DNA of 64,000 nucleotides from Streptomyces violaceusniger (GCA_005405945.1 BJHW01000001.1:8866001-8930000), one strand, 5' to 3'; positions 19,744-28,848 are shown, counted from the stretch's first letter. The notes: generated from the sequence alone by a model not told the origin. Made by a program: numbers and translations.

Positions 19744-21855
19744 ATGATCGAAATCGGTGGAAGCGGTCGGCTCTGGGTGCTCTCGGGGCAGCGCAGTAGC
19801 TATGCCCTGCACCTCACCGACCGTGATGAGCTGCTCCATCTCCACTGGGGGCCGCGGATCGCGGTCGAGGACGCCGAGGCCCTCGCCGCCGAGCCGGGGC
19901 CGCCGGACTGGCCGTTCGAATCACCGCTGGACGGGCGCGAGGAGTACCCCGTGGAGGGCGGCCCGCGCTTCGCACGCCCCGCCCTGTCCGTACACGCCGG
20001 GGGCGTACGCGGCACCGAGTGGCGCTTCGACGGCGGCACCGTCCTCGACCCCGGCACCGGTGAGGAGCTGCGGCTGCGCTTCCACGATCCGCTGCACCAC
20101 CTCGGCATCACCCTCCACTACCGGATGCGGGACGACGGCGATGTCGTCGAGCGCTGGACCACCCTCGCCCACACCGGCACCGCGGGGCAGGAGCCGGTGG
20201 AGCTGCTGCGGGCCGACTCCGCCGCCTGGTCGCTCCCGGCGCGCGACCGCTGGCGGCTGTCCCATCTGCACGGCCGCTGGGCCGCCGAGAGCCGGCTCGC
20301 CCGCACCGAGCTCACCCCCGGCGAGAAGGTGATCGGCAGCCGCCGGGGCCACACGAGCCATCACCATCTGCCCTGGATCGCGCTGGACGGCGGGGAGGCC
20401 ACCGAGGAGAGCGGCGAGGTGCACAGCTGCGCGCTCGCCTGGTCCGGGGCCTGGCGGATCGCCGTCCAGCTGCTGGGCGACGGCGCCGTCCAGGCGGTCG
20501 GCGGGGTCGGCCACGACGACGCGGGCCAGCTGCTCCTCGCGCCCGGCGAGTCCTTCACCACGCCCGTCTTCGCCGGACTGTGGACCGACGGCGGCTTCGG
20601 GGCCGCGAGCCGCGCCTGGCACGCCTGGCAGCTCGCGCATGTGGTCCCCGGTGCCGACCGGTCCCGGCCGGTGCTCTACAACTCCTGGGAGGCCACCGAG
20701 TTCGAGGTGAGCGAGGAGCGGCAGCGCTCGCTCGCGCGGCTGGCCGCCGACATGGGCGTCGAGCTGTTCGTGGTGGACGACGGCTGGTTCGGGGCACGCA
20801 CCAGCGACCGGGCCGGGCTCGGCGACTGGACGCCCAACCCGGACCGCTTTCCCCACGGGCTGAAGCCGCTGGCCGACGAGGTGCACGCGCTCGGGATGCA
20901 GTTCGGCGTCTGGGTCGAGCCGGAGATGGTCAACCCCGACAGCGACCTCTACCGCGCCCACCCCGACTGGGTGCAGCACCACCCCGGCCGGGCCCGCACC
21001 GAGTTCCGCAACCAGCTCGTGCTCAACCTCGCCCGCCCCGATGTGCGCGCCCATCTGTGGGAGCGGCTGGACACCCTGCTGAGCGGCGCGCCCATCGACT
21101 ATGTGAAATGGGACTTCAACCGCTCCTTCGCGGACCCCGGCTGGCCCGGCGACCGCTATCCGCGGCGGCTGTGGATCGACCACGTACGCGGGCTGTACGA
21201 GCTGCTGGAGCGGCTGCGCGCCGCCCACCCGGGCGTCGCCTTCGAGTCCTGCTCGGGCGGCGGCGGCCGGATCGACCTCGGCGTCCTGGGCCTGACCGAC
21301 CAGGTGTGGACCTCGGACAACACCGATCCGCTGGACCGGCTGGCCATCCAGCACGGCTTCGGTCAGCTCCACCCGGCCCGGGTGATGGCCGCCTGGGTCA
21401 CCGACAGCCCCAACGTCATGGGCAACGCCCGGGTCAGCTCGCTGCGCTTCCGCTTCGTCAGCGCGATGGCCGGGGTGCTGGGCGTGGGCGGCGATTTGAC
21501 CCGCTGGAGCGAGGCCGAACTCGCCGAGGCCCGCGACTGGGTGGCGCTCTACAAGCGGGTGCGCCCGGTCGTCCAGCACGGTGAGCTGTACCGGCTGCGG
21601 CCGCCGGAGGGCGACGGGCTCAGCGCGGTGCAGTACGTCCGGGGCGCGGAGACCGTCGTGCTGGCCTGGCTCCAGGCGCAGCACCACGGCCGGGCACAGC
21701 CTCCGCTGCGGCTGCGCGGGCTCGACCCGGCGGCCACCTACCGGGACCTGGAGACCGGGGAGGTGCACCGGGGAGCGGTGCTCGCCCACCGGGGCCTGCG
21801 CACCGGGCTGAGCGGCGACCTGGACGCCGCCGTATTCCACCTTCGCCGAAACTGA
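19744..21855 (+). CDS. GH36 alpha-galactosidase
   Basis: Hydrolyses terminal alpha-galactosides. The 703 residues form the standard three-part GH36 protein: an N-terminal beta-supersandwich, a (beta/alpha)8 barrel and a C-terminal beta domain. Seen: NSWEATEFEVSEE, VDDGWFGARTSDRAGLGDW, WVEPEMVNPDSDLY, the nucleophile region DYVKWDFNRSF (Asp of KWD), and the acid/base region TSDNTDPLDRLAIQHG (Asp of SDN). No signal peptide, so it is intracellular and acts on imported melibiose- or raffinose-type sugars; no transporter is adjacent. ATG 19744 is preceded by GGGGAG at 19734-19739. It diverges from the phosphatase gene across 166 bp. Confidence 0.95.
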   Translation: MIEIGGSGRLWVLSGQRSSYALHLTDRDELLHLHWGPRIAVEDAEALAAEPGPPDWPFESPLDGREEYPVEGGPRFARPALSVHAGGVRGTEWRFDGGTVLDPGTGEELRLRFHDPLHHLGITLHYRMRDDGDVVERWTTLAHTGTAGQEPVELLRADSAAWSLPARDRWRLSHLHGRWAAESRLARTELTPGEKVIGSRRGHTSHHHLPWIALDGGEATEESGEVHSCALAWSGAWRIAVQLLGDGAVQAVGGVGHDDAGQLLLAPGESFTTPVFAGLWTDGGFGAASRAWHAWQLAHVVPGADRSRPVLYNSWEATEFEVSEERQRSLARLAADMGVELFVVDDGWFGARTSDRAGLGDWTPNPDRFPHGLKPLADEVHALGMQFGVWVEPEMVNPDSDLYRAHPDWVQHHPGRARTEFRNQLVLNLARPDVRAHLWERLDTLLSGAPIDYVKWDFNRSFADPGWPGDRYPRRLWIDHVRGLYELLERLRAAHPGVAFESCSGGGGRIDLGVLGLTDQVWTSDNTDPLDRLAIQHGFGQLHPARVMAAWVTDSPNVMGNARVSSLRFRFVSAMAGVLGVGGDLTRWSEAELAEARDWVALYKRVRPVVQHGELYRLRPPEGDGLSAVQYVRGAETVVLAWLQAQHHGRAQPPLRLRGLDPAATYRDLETGEVHRGAVLAHRGLRTGLSGDLDAAVFHLRRN

Positions 21856-21934
21856 CCGGGTGGGATTGATCACCCCACGTCAAGCCCTGGTTACGGTGGC
21901 GTAAGTCACGCCATCGGGTGAATGATGTCCCGAC

Positions 21935-22731
21935 GTGGCAGACGATAAGGAGAGATTCAGAAACGGTTCCATCGGGTCGTACGCAGCCGTCGGGGACAGC
22001 TTTACCGAGGGCGTCGGCGACCCCGGTCCTGACGGGGTGTTCGTCGGCTGGGCCGACCGGCTCGCCGTCCTGCTGTCCGACCAACGACCCCACGACGATT
22101 TCCGCTACGCCAATCTGGCCGTACGCGGTCGACTCCTTGACCAGATCGTGGCCGAGCAGGTGGCCCGCGCCATCGAACTCGGCCCCGATCTGGTCACCTT
22201 CTGCGCGGGTGGCAATGACATCCTGCGCCCCGGCAGCGATCCGACGATGTGGCCGAGCGCTACGAGGCGGCCGTCGTCGACCTCGTGGCGCGGGTGGGGA
22301 CGGTGCTGCTGTGCACCGGCTTCGACACCAGAGGGGTGCCGGTGCTGCGCCATCTGCGGGGCAAGATCGCGACGTACACGGCGCATGTGCGGGCGATCGC
22401 CGACCGCCACGGCTGCCCGGTGCTCGACCTGTGGTCGCTGCGCTCGGTGCAGGACCGCCGGGCCTGGGACGCCGACCGGCTGCATCTGTCGCCGGACGGG
22501 CACACCCGGGTCGCGCTGAGGGCCGGTCAGGTGCTCGGCCTGGAGGTCCCCGCCGACCCCGATCAGCCCTGGCCTCCGGAGGGGCAGCGCACCGCGGCCG
22601 AGGTGCGCCGGGACAACATCCACTGGGCGCGCGAATATCTGGTGCCCTGGATCGGCCGACGGCTGCGCGGAGAGTCGTCGGGCGACCATGTGGAGCCCAA
22701 GCGGCCGGATCTGCTGCCGCTGCGGCCCTGA
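21935..22731 (+). CDS. SGNH/GDSL hydrolase (internal frameshift)
   Basis: A small esterase/lipase-type hydrolase without signal peptide. Block I is AAVGDSFTEGVGD (nucleophile Ser); block III is CAGGNDILRPG; the C-terminal catalytic Asp/His block is DRLHLSPDGHTRVALRAG. The frame breaks after GNDILRPGSDP. One extra C at 22241-22242 gives GSDPDDVAERYEAAVVDL and a 265-residue protein. The start is GTG 21935 (MADDKERFRNGS). GTG is the only reasonable choice before the GDS block. It lies 79 bp after the alpha-galactosidase gene and converges on the HATPase gene with a shared hairpin between. Substrate unknown. Confidence 0.88.
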
Positions 22732-22764
22732 ACGATGAACGATCCGTGACCCGAAGCGGTCCCG

Positions 22765-22838
22765 GAGGAATAGGGGCAGACCCCCGTTGGCGCCCCGAGG
22801 CTGACCGCCCGGTGCGCTGTCGCTGCCCCTATTCCCTC
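22765..22838 (+). terminator. bidirectional hairpin between convergent genes
   Basis: GAATAGGGGCAG at 22768-22779 pairs perfectly with CTGCCCCTATTC at 22823-22834; further pairing follows on the outside (GAG/CTC). The 43-nt interior is GC-rich. It lies between the ends of the SGNH hydrolase (22731) and HATPase (22878) genes, the place for a shared terminator. Confidence 0.55.
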
Positions 22839-22877
22839 GGCACCGCCCGCGTACGTCGTGTCCTCGCCGCGGGGTCG

Positions 22878-23357
22878 CTAGACCGCCAGGTAGGCCCAGA
22901 CGGCGCGGCCCGCGCCCCCCTGGTTCGGCCTGACTCCCCAGGCCTCCGACATGGCCTCCACCAGCATCAGCCCGCGGCCGCCCTCCTGGTCCGCGCTCAC
23001 CGACCGGGCCTCCGGCACCGTGCGCGCACAGCCCTGGTCGGCCACCTCCAGCCGCAGCCGGGTGCCTATGAGCTGGAGTGAGCAGCGAACGTCCTCGCTG
23101 GAGGTGTGGCGCACCGCGTTGGTGAAGAGCTCGGAGACGATCAACTCCGCGCTGTCCCGGGTGTCCTGGTCGATGCCCCATGAGCCCAGCCGCCGGACGA
23201 CATGCCTTCTCGCCTCGGCGACGGACGTGCTCAGCGCCGGCAGACGAAACACGTCGTGGCGGGGCGGAGCGACCACGGTGCCGCCGCGCCCTAACCGGAG
23301 AGCCTCATAGGAAGGAGCCACGCCGACACTATGCTCTGTCACACTCGCGTATGGCAA
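22878..23357 (-). CDS. ATP-binding protein, HATPase_c anti-sigma-factor-kinase-like
   Basis: A 159-residue single-domain GHKL ATPase, like the RsbW/SpoIIAB-type proteins that are numerous in Streptomyces. N-box: IVSELFTNAVRHTSSEDV (about residue 72). G1 box: LEVADQGCAR. G2 box: EGGRGLMLVEAMSEAWGV. No transmembrane segment or sensor domain. It diverges from the XRE regulator gene across a 100-bp region with a perfect palindrome. Such ATPase / XRE-DUF5753 / DUF397 triads recur in Streptomyces (the whiJ and abaA types) and are linked to developmental control; its role here is inferred from that. The start is uncertain by a few codons, because several candidates lie close together. Confidence 0.85.
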   Translation of the reverse strand: MPYASVTEHSVGVAPSYEALRLGRGGTVVAPPRHDVFRLPALSTSVAEARRHVVRRLGSWGIDQDTRDSAELIVSELFTNAVRHTSSEDVRCSLQLIGTRLRLEVADQGCARTVPEARSVSADQEGGRGLMLVEAMSEAWGVRPNQGGAGRAVWAYLAV

Positions 23358-23364
23358 GGTTCAA

Positions 23365-23379
23365 TCTGTAAATTACAGA
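23365..23379 (+). promoter_or_regulatory. palindromic operator between HATPase and XRE genes
   Basis: TCTGTAAATTACAGA is a perfect 15-bp odd palindrome (7-bp arms, central A) in an AT-rich patch of otherwise GC-rich DNA. It is 8 bp upstream of the HATPase start codon and 78 bp upstream of the XRE start codon. Inference: a binding site for the adjacent XRE protein controlling both directions. Confidence 0.6.
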
Positions 23380-23457
23380 ATCGCAAGCGCAGGCTGTTCG
23401 GAATGCTGAGCCCATGCCAGACTGCTGTGTCGTGAAGGTACTTGGAGGGGGACGGTA

Positions 23458-24324
23458 GTGGCGGATGCGCGGGCGGGCGGAGCCCCGACCGTCCTGCGAG
23501 TCGTGCTCGGCAAACGGCTCCAGGACCTTCGGGAGAAGGCCGGGCTGTCGTTCGAACAGGCCGGGCGCGCCCTGGACGTCACCCATGCCACGATCCGGCG
23601 GATGGAGAAGGCCGAGGTCGGCCTGAAGCTCCCGTACGTCGAGAAGCTGCTGCGGACGTACGGCGTCACCGACCCCGAGGAGGTCGAGGGGTTCCTCTCC
23701 CTCGCGCGCGAGGCCAACAAGGCGGGCTGGTGGCACCGGTTCCGGGACGTCCTGCCGGAGTGGTTCAACACCTTCGTCAGTCTGGAGGTCGAGGCCAATC
23801 TGATCCGGGCCTACGAGCCGCACTACATCCCCGGGCTGCTGCAGACCGAGGACTACGCCCGCGCGGTGCTCCGCGCGGGCATGCCGCACGCGCCCGAGAC
23901 GGAGATCGAGCGCAACGTGGCCCTGCGCATGGAGCGCCAGGCGCTGCTCACCCGGGACAACCCGCCGATGCTGTGGGTGGTCATGGACGAGACGGTGGTG
24001 CGCCGCCCCATCGGCGGTGCCGAGACCATGCGTGCCCAGATCGCGCGGCTCATCGAGGAGGCCGAGGCTCCTCATATCCGGCTACAGGTCATGCCGTTCG
24101 ACGCCGGTCCGCACCCGGCGATGTACGGCCCCTTCCATATCTTCCGGTTCCCGATCCCGGAGCTGCCCGATATCGCGTATACGGAGACGCTCGTCAGCGG
24201 CTCCTACTTCGACCAGCGCGATGACGTATCGGCGTTCCTGGAGGCCCTGGACCGGATGTGCGCGCAGGCCGCGCCTGCACAGACGACTCAGGCGATTCTG
24301 AGTCGCATTCGCAAGGAGATCTGA
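23458..24324 (+). CDS. XRE-family regulator with DUF5753 domain
   Basis: A 288-residue regulator. The N-terminal helix-turn-helix (residues about 16-75) reads LGKRLQDLREKAGLSFEQAG, then VTHATIRRMEKAEVGL. The C-terminal DUF5753 domain starts near WFNTFVSLEVEANLIRAYEP and includes the family hallmark YIPGLLQTEDYARAVL. GTG 23458 has GGAGGGGGA at 23442-23450. It is followed after 3 bp by the DUF397 gene and diverges from the HATPase gene, completing a standard Streptomyces triad. Known relatives (WhiJ-like) repress development or antibiotic genes and are thought to be relieved by the DUF397 partner. The ligand and targets here are unknown; the palindrome at 23365 is a likely autoregulatory site. 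Confidence 0.92.
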   Translation: MADARAGGAPTVLRVVLGKRLQDLREKAGLSFEQAGRALDVTHATIRRMEKAEVGLKLPYVEKLLRTYGVTDPEEVEGFLSLAREANKAGWWHRFRDVLPEWFNTFVSLEVEANLIRAYEPHYIPGLLQTEDYARAVLRAGMPHAPETEIERNVALRMERQALLTRDNPPMLWVVMDETVVRRPIGGAETMRAQIARLIEEAEAPHIRLQVMPFDAGPHPAMYGPFHIFRFPIPELPDIAYTETLVSGSYFDQRDDVSAFLEALDRMCAQAAPAQTTQAILSRIRKEI

Positions 24325-24327
24325 ACG

Positions 24328-24579
24328 ATGGATCGCATATGCGGGAGCCGCGTCTACAGCGGCATGCCGGCGAGGGACCTCGGCAGCGAGGGCTGGCACA
24401 AGCCGTGGAGCGGTGGCAATGGGGGAAGCTGCGTCGAGGCGATGAGACTGAAGGACGGACGGGTGGCGCTGCGCCAGTCGACCGATCCGGACGGACCGGC
24501 CCTGATTTACACCCATCTGGAGATGAAACGCTTCATCCAGGGGGCCAAGGCCGGGGAGGCGGACTTTTTGTTTCTGTGA
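24328..24579 (+). CDS. DUF397 domain protein
   Basis: An 83-residue small acidic partner of the XRE protein. Family features: the W-x-K/P-S segment (GWHKPWSGGNGGSCVEAMRL), the D-x-x-ALRQSTDPDGPAL turn, and a C-terminal hydrophobic strand EADFLFL. The start is ATG 24328, 3 bp after the XRE stop, with AAGGAGAT at 24314-24321 as ribosome-binding site. Its 3' end overlaps the open frame of the convergent radical SAM gene (24533-25531) by 47 bp. DUF397 proteins are proposed to antagonise their XRE partner, but the mechanism is unproven. Confidence 0.9.
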   Translation: MDRICGSRVYSGMPARDLGSEGWHKPWSGGNGGSCVEAMRLKDGRVALRQSTDPDGPALIYTHLEMKRFIQGAKAGEADFLFL

Positions 24580-25531
24580 CGTCCTCCGCGACGTCCGGAC
24601 CCGCGACGCTCATCGTGACCAGGGGGAGCGAGGGGGAAACAGTGTGACCGACCGACCGTGAAGTGACCGGCGGGGGCGGCGCCGGGACGCGTTCCAGTAC
24701 ACCGCCCGCGAACACGTCGTACAGCGGAAGCGACTCCAGGTGCACATAGCCGATGTGACAGTCGCAGACCGCCAGCGGACACCGGCGGGGCCGTAGCGCC
24801 GCGCGGTACGACCCGTCGTAGAGATTGCCCAGTTCGGCGGGGACGAAATGGCAGCGGCGCACCGTGCCGTCGCCGTCCACCGAGATCACCGAGGCGCCGG
24901 TCCGGCATGGCAGACCGGCGCTTCGGTGGGGATGGCGGCTGTAGCCGAAGAGCGGGTCCAGCGCGGTCCACTCGGCCGCCTCGGCGTCGGTGTAGGTATG
25001 GCCCTCGGCCGCGTTCACCCACAGATACACCCGCTCGGGGAGGTCGGCGCGCAGTCTGCGGGCCTGGTCCAGATGAGCGGGCAGCCCCACGATGCCGACG
25101 CTGTGGCGCACCCCGCGCGCGGCCAGCTCCCGGCACTTGGCGAGGAACCGGTCGTACGGCGTCTGGTCCGGGTGGTAGGTGCACCACAGGGCGAGGGTGT
25201 CGGGGTCGGCCTCGGCCGTCCAGCCGGTACGGCAGCTCAGATTGGTCTGGATGGCGACCCGCGCGACGTGCGGCAGATGGCTGAGCTCGATGAGCGCCCG
25301 GCGGTACCAGGAGCGCACCAGCCCCTCGCCCCACGGGGTGAACAGCACCGACAGCCGGTCGCCGGTCTGCTCCGCCACCCAGGCCGTGAACCGCTCCAGC
25401 GCGGCGCGGTCGGCGCGCAGCCGCTCCGGGCTGTCCCGGCGCTTGGCGAACGGGCAGTACGGACAGTCGTAGTCGCACGAGGCGAGCGGACCCCGGTAGA
25501 GAATGGTCAAGTCCACGCCCGACTCCCTCAC
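24533..25531 (-). CDS. STM4011 family radical SAM protein
   Basis: Fifth and last gene of the STM4011-4015 operon. The cluster motif is CDYDCPYCPFAKR near residues 19-31, after DLTILYRGPLAS. Further Cys residues occur in RTGASVISVDGDGTVRRCHF and RRCPLAVCDCHIGY, resembling auxiliary-cluster ligands. GTG 25531 overlaps the STM4012 stop (GTGA). Of 332 residues, about the last 50 (after FAGGVLERVPAP) are low-complexity and overlap the DUF397 gene tail to tail. The natural end may be earlier, hidden by another base error. The PGAP-type family name is recognised; the reaction is unknown. Radical SAM enzymes of this kind could modify peptides or small molecules. Confidence 0.85.
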   Translation of the reverse strand: MRESGVDLTILYRGPLASCDYDCPYCPFAKRRDSPERLRADRAALERFTAWVAEQTGDRLSVLFTPWGEGLVRSWYRRALIELSHLPHVARVAIQTNLSCRTGWTAEADPDTLALWCTYHPDQTPYDRFLAKCRELAARGVRHSVGIVGLPAHLDQARRLRADLPERVYLWVNAAEGHTYTDAEAAEWTALDPLFGYSRHPHRSAGLPCRTGASVISVDGDGTVRRCHFVPAELGNLYDGSYRAALRPRRCPLAVCDCHIGYVHLESLPLYDVFAGGVLERVPAPPPPVTSRSVGHTVSPSLPLVTMSVAGPDVAEDVTETKSPPPRPWPPG

Positions 25532-26886
25532 TTCAGATCGTACGCGGCCATGGCGGCGCGCACGGCGGGCGAGAACAGCTCGGGGCCGAGCGCGTCGGAG
25601 TGCGCCAGCCCCTCGGGGGACAGCCGCAGCCGTCCCGGGGCCGCGTCCGGGTCCAGCCAGCCGCGGCCTGCGAACCGGGCCAGCTCGGCGGGGAAGTCCT
25701 CGGCGGGATCGGTGCCGAACCGGGCCCGGTACTCCGCCGCCGCCATCCCCTCGGCCTGGAGGACGGACTGCAGCAGATGGCGTCGGCGGGCCTCGTCACC
25801 GGTCATCCACCGGCCGTGCTCGGCGCGGGCGAAGTCGGCGGCGGGCCGGGAGACGTAGTCGTCGACGATGCCGCGTATCTCCCGCATGTCGACCGCGTAG
25901 TCGAACGAGTAGTGCAGGGCGGAGGTGTAGGAGCGGGCGCCACAGCCGAGGCCGACCATGCCGTCCGTCTGGCAGGCGTGGTCCTCCCCGCCGGTGGCGG
26001 GCGCGCCCGGGGCGCGGAACATCCGCATCGAGACCTGCTCATAGCCGTGGGCGAGCAGCTGGTCGCGGCCCGCGCGGTACAGCCGCAGCCGCCGCTCGTC
26101 CCACTCCGGGTCCCCCTCCGCCTCCGGCTCCCCGGCCTCCTTACGGCCGAGCCCGGTCAGCGGGCGGACATAGAGGGGGTAGAGATACAGCTCCTCCGGG
26201 CGCCAGGCGAGGGCGGCGTCCAGGGAGTGGCGCCACGTGTCCTCGGTCTGACCGTCGATGCCGTAGATCAGATCGATGTTGAGCACCGGGATGCCCGCCT
26301 CCCGGATCCGGCCCAGCGCCGCCTCCACATCGGCCCGGCGCTGCGGGCGCACCGCCGAGCGCGCCTCCGCGTCCACGAAGCTCTGCACCCCCAGGCTCAG
26401 CCGGGTGGTGCCGCGCCCGGCCAGCACCGCGAGCCGGTCGGCCGTGGCGGTGGCCGGGGACGCCTCGACCGAGAGCGGCACGGCGGCCAGGTCCGCGCCC
26501 ATCCCCTTCTCGGCGATGTCGCAGAGCCGCTCCAGCTCGGCCGCCTCCAGGAACGTGGGGGTGCCGCCGCCGAACGCCGCGGCGGCGAACCGGGCCTCCT
26601 CGCCGAGCGCTTCGCGCACCGCACCGGCCTGCCGCTCCAGCGCGTCCAGATAGGCGGTCACCAGCCCCTCGGGGGCGCCGATCCGGGTGAAGAGGTTGCA
26701 GAAGCCGCAGCGCACCTCGCAGAAGGGGATGTGCAGATACAGCGACAGCGCGTCCTTCGGCTCGGCCGCCCACAGCTCGCGCAGCGCGGGGCGCTCCACC
26801 AGCGGCCGGTAGGCGGTCTTGTGCGGATAGGCGTAGACGTACGACTGGTAGGGGCGGACGGTGGAACCGAGCGTGCTGATGTTCAT
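25528..26886 (-). CDS. STM4012 family radical SAM protein (HemN/HemW-like)
   Basis: A 452-residue enzyme like HemN/HemW. The radical SAM motif CEVRCGFCNLF lies after LSLYLHIPF, the signature of coproporphyrinogen dehydrogenase-like proteins. Then come AFGGGTPTFL (SAM-binding), RLSLGVQSF and NIDLIYGIDGQTEDTW. A HemW-type C-terminal domain follows (GLGCGARSYTSALHYSF, then RRRHLLQSVLQAEGM). ATG 26886 overlaps the stop of the sulfatase-like gene (ATGA). Homology does not mean haem synthesis: family members next to STM4011/4013/4014 are uncharacterised. The open frame extends upstream in this sequence only because the preceding gene is frameshifted. Confidence 0.9.
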   Translation of the reverse strand: MNISTLGSTVRPYQSYVYAYPHKTAYRPLVERPALRELWAAEPKDALSLYLHIPFCEVRCGFCNLFTRIGAPEGLVTAYLDALERQAGAVREALGEEARFAAAAFGGGTPTFLEAAELERLCDIAEKGMGADLAAVPLSVEASPATATADRLAVLAGRGTTRLSLGVQSFVDAEARSAVRPQRRADVEAALGRIREAGIPVLNIDLIYGIDGQTEDTWRHSLDAALAWRPEELYLYPLYVRPLTGLGRKEAGEPEAEGDPEWDERRLRLYRAGRDQLLAHGYEQVSMRMFRAPGAPATGGEDHACQTDGMVGLGCGARSYTSALHYSFDYAVDMREIRGIVDDYVSRPAADFARAEHGRWMTGDEARRRHLLQSVLQAEGMAAAEYRARFGTDPAEDFPAELARFAGRGWLDPDAAPGRLRLSPEGLAHSDALGPELFSPAVRAAMAAYDLK

Positions 26887-27706
26887 CGGGCCTCGAGGAA
26901 GAAGTGGGTGTACGGCACGGTCCAGACGGCCTCGTGGCCGAGCCGGTGGCCGGTGTAGCCGTCGTCGCCGTACGCGGTGCCGTGGTCGGAGCAGACGATC
27001 GCGAAGGCGGGGCCGCGGCGGCCCAGGGCGGCCAGCAGCCGGTCGACATGGCGGTCGACGTACTCCAGGGCCGCGGCGTGGGTGGCGCGGGTGTCGCCCG
27101 CCTCGCGGGTGGCGCCGGGCAGATGGAACCAGTTGGGCTGGTGCAGCGCCGAGACATTGACGAAGAGGAACAGCCGGCGGCCGGGGTCCAGACCGGCGAT
27201 CACCTTCTCGGCGCGGTCGATCTGCGCCTCGAAGGAGGTGGGGGAGGTGACGCCGAACTCCGGCTCCCAGTGGCTCTCCCGGAAGTAGCCGGGCAGCACC
27301 GAGCCCAGCGGCCCCCGCTGGTTGAAGAAGCCGACCCCGCCGACGCACACCGTGTGGTACCCGGCCGCCGCGAGCCCCGACACCAGATCGGGGGTTTCGA
27401 AGACATAGGTGCCCGCCGCGGTGGTCTCGCTGCCCGCGAAGCGGGCCGCGAACAGCCGGCGGTGCGGTCCGGGGCGGCCGGGGTCGGCAGAAAGCCCGCG
27501 AACATCGCCTGGTGGGAGGCGTAGGTGAAGCTGCCGGGGGCGTGCCGCTCGTCCCAGACGCCGCCGGGCATCCGGGCGCTGAGGTGCGGCGTCCGCCCGG
27601 CCGCCGCCAGCTCGGCCGCCACGTCGTAGCGCAGGGTGTCGAGGGTGAGCAGCAGCAGATCGTGGCTGCCCACCACCTCGTTCATGTCGGGCTCAGACAG
27701 CGGCAT
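26883..27706 (-). CDS. STM4013/SEN3800 family sulfatase-like hydrolase (internal frameshift)
   Basis: Alkaline-phosphatase/sulfatase superfamily member. N-terminal metal-binding strand LLLLTLDTLRYDVA, then SFTYASHQAMFAGFLP around the usual nucleophile position, and C-terminal metal ligands in AFAIVCSDHGTAYGDDGYTGHR. There is no Cys/Ser-x-Pro-x-Arg sulfatase signature, so it may be a phosphohydrolase or phosphotransferase instead. The frame breaks at about 27458-27464; one extra base restores DRTRRLFAARFAGSETTAAG and 274 residues. ATG 27706 has the ribosome-binding site AAGGAGG; an alternative ATG at 27685 would give an ATGA overlap with the upstream gene. No signal peptide is visible, so it acts in the cytoplasm. 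Confidence 0.85.
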
Positions 27707-28848
27707 CCCGATGGGCCTCCTTCCCCGGCCCGGAGCACGGCGGCGACCTGGGCCGCGTAGGTGTCAAGACCCTCCGCGCCGCTGCCGGGCAGACCGGTCA
27801 GCCGGGGCAGCAGATCGCCGAAGGCGTTGACCTCGCCCACGGCGAACCGCCGCCACCCCGGGCCGGGCAGCAGATCCACCCCGACGCACAGGGTGCGCGG
27901 GAAGCGCTCCGCCGCCCGCTCCGCGGTGCCCAGCACCCCGCTCCAGGCCACCCCGGCCGCCTCCGCCGCGGCGCGCGCGGCGGCCAGATCGCCGCGCACC
28001 CCGCCGAGATGGAGATTGGTCATGGGGGAGCGGCTGGTGCGCACCACGGCATGGGTGGCCCTGCCCCCCACCACCACGACCCGCAGATCGGCCACCCGCT
28101 TGTCCTGGGTGGCCTTGGGCAGCCAGCGCTCGATGTGCAGCCCGTCCGGCGCCAGGGTGTCGATGATCGCGGCGACCTCCGCCTCGCTCTCGTACCGCCG
28201 CACCCGCAGCGAGTTGAACAGCCGGCCGTCCTCCGTGCGCTCCACGGAGGTGGTGGCCCGCACCCGGCCGGGGCCCGCCGTCTCCACCGCGAGCACCCCG
28301 GACGCGGACGAGCCGTGGGCCGGCTTCACGAAGGCGCGCCGCAGCCCCGAGGTGCCGAGCGTCGCGCGCACATCGTCCCAGCCGCGCACCGGCGGCGCCT
28401 GCGGCCCGGAGGTCGGCGAGGGCGGGACCGGGACCCCCGCGCCGTCCAGCACCCCGTGGCACAGCCGCTTGTCGAACAGGACGGCCAGCTCGCCGGGGTC
28501 GTTCAGCAGCGTGGCCCCGGCCGAGCGCGCCGCCGCGGCGACGCCCCGGACGGCCTCGGTGAACCGCGCGTACCAGCGGCCGGTGCCCTCGACCCGGGTG
28601 GGGTCACAGGCGCCGCGCAGCAGCCACTCCACCTCCTCGTCCTCGCCCGGCGAGTCGATCCGCACGGTCTCGGCGGGCTCGAACACGGCGCCGTAGGTCA
28701 GCACATCGCGCCAGGCCAGCACCCGGGGCGCGGGCAGTCCGGCGGCCACGGCCGCGGCGGTGAACATCTCCACCCGGCGGCCGCCCGCATTGCCGACCAC
28801 GGCGAAGCGGGGACCTTCCCGGTCGGGTTCTCGGTGTGGCATGGGCAT
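27682..28848 (-). CDS. STM4014 family protein (ATP-grasp-like)
   Basis: A 388-residue protein with an ATP-grasp-like layout. After RFAVVGNAGGRRVEMFTAA the central part holds NDPGELAVLFDKRLCHGVLD, AFVKPAHGSSASGVLAVE (nucleotide-binding Lys and glycine loop), ERWLPKATQDKRVADLRVVVV, and a late metal-ligand strand RFAVGEVNAFGDLLPRL. ATP-grasp enzymes form amide or ester bonds through acyl phosphates. ATG 28848 overlaps the STM4015 stop (TGATG). The last 25 bp overlap the start of the sulfatase-like gene. Operon context with two radical SAM enzymes suggests tailoring of an unknown carboxylate substrate. Family recognised; function unknown. Confidence 0.82.
   Translation of the reverse strand: MPMPHREPDREGPRFAVVGNAGGRRVEMFTAAAVAAGLPAPRVLAWRDVLTYGAVFEPAETVRIDSPGEDEEVEWLLRGACDPTRVEGTGRWYARFTEAVRGVAAAARSAGATLLNDPGELAVLFDKRLCHGVLDGAGVPVPPSPTSGPQAPPVRGWDDVRATLGTSGLRRAFVKPAHGSSASGVLAVETAGPGRVRATTSVERTEDGRLFNSLRVRRYESEAEVAAIIDTLAPDGLHIERWLPKATQDKRVADLRVVVVGGRATHAVVRTSRSPMTNLHLGGVRGDLAAARAAAEAAGVAWSGVLGTAERAAERFPRTLCVGVDLLPGPGWRRFAVGEVNAFGDLLPRLTGLPGSGAEGLDTYAAQVAAVLRAGEGGPSGCRCLSPT

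Noticed and set aside
23551-23560. TTCGAA-type T-loop sequences suggesting a tRNA (also at 19916)
   Set aside because: Both lie inside well-supported coding sequence and no cloverleaf can be drawn around them.
25528-27348. A 606-codon minus-strand frame that would fuse a sulfatase fragment to a radical SAM protein
   Set aside because: The first 154 codons are out-of-frame translation of the sulfatase-like gene; the radical SAM protein has its own ATG at 26886 overlapping the sulfatase stop.
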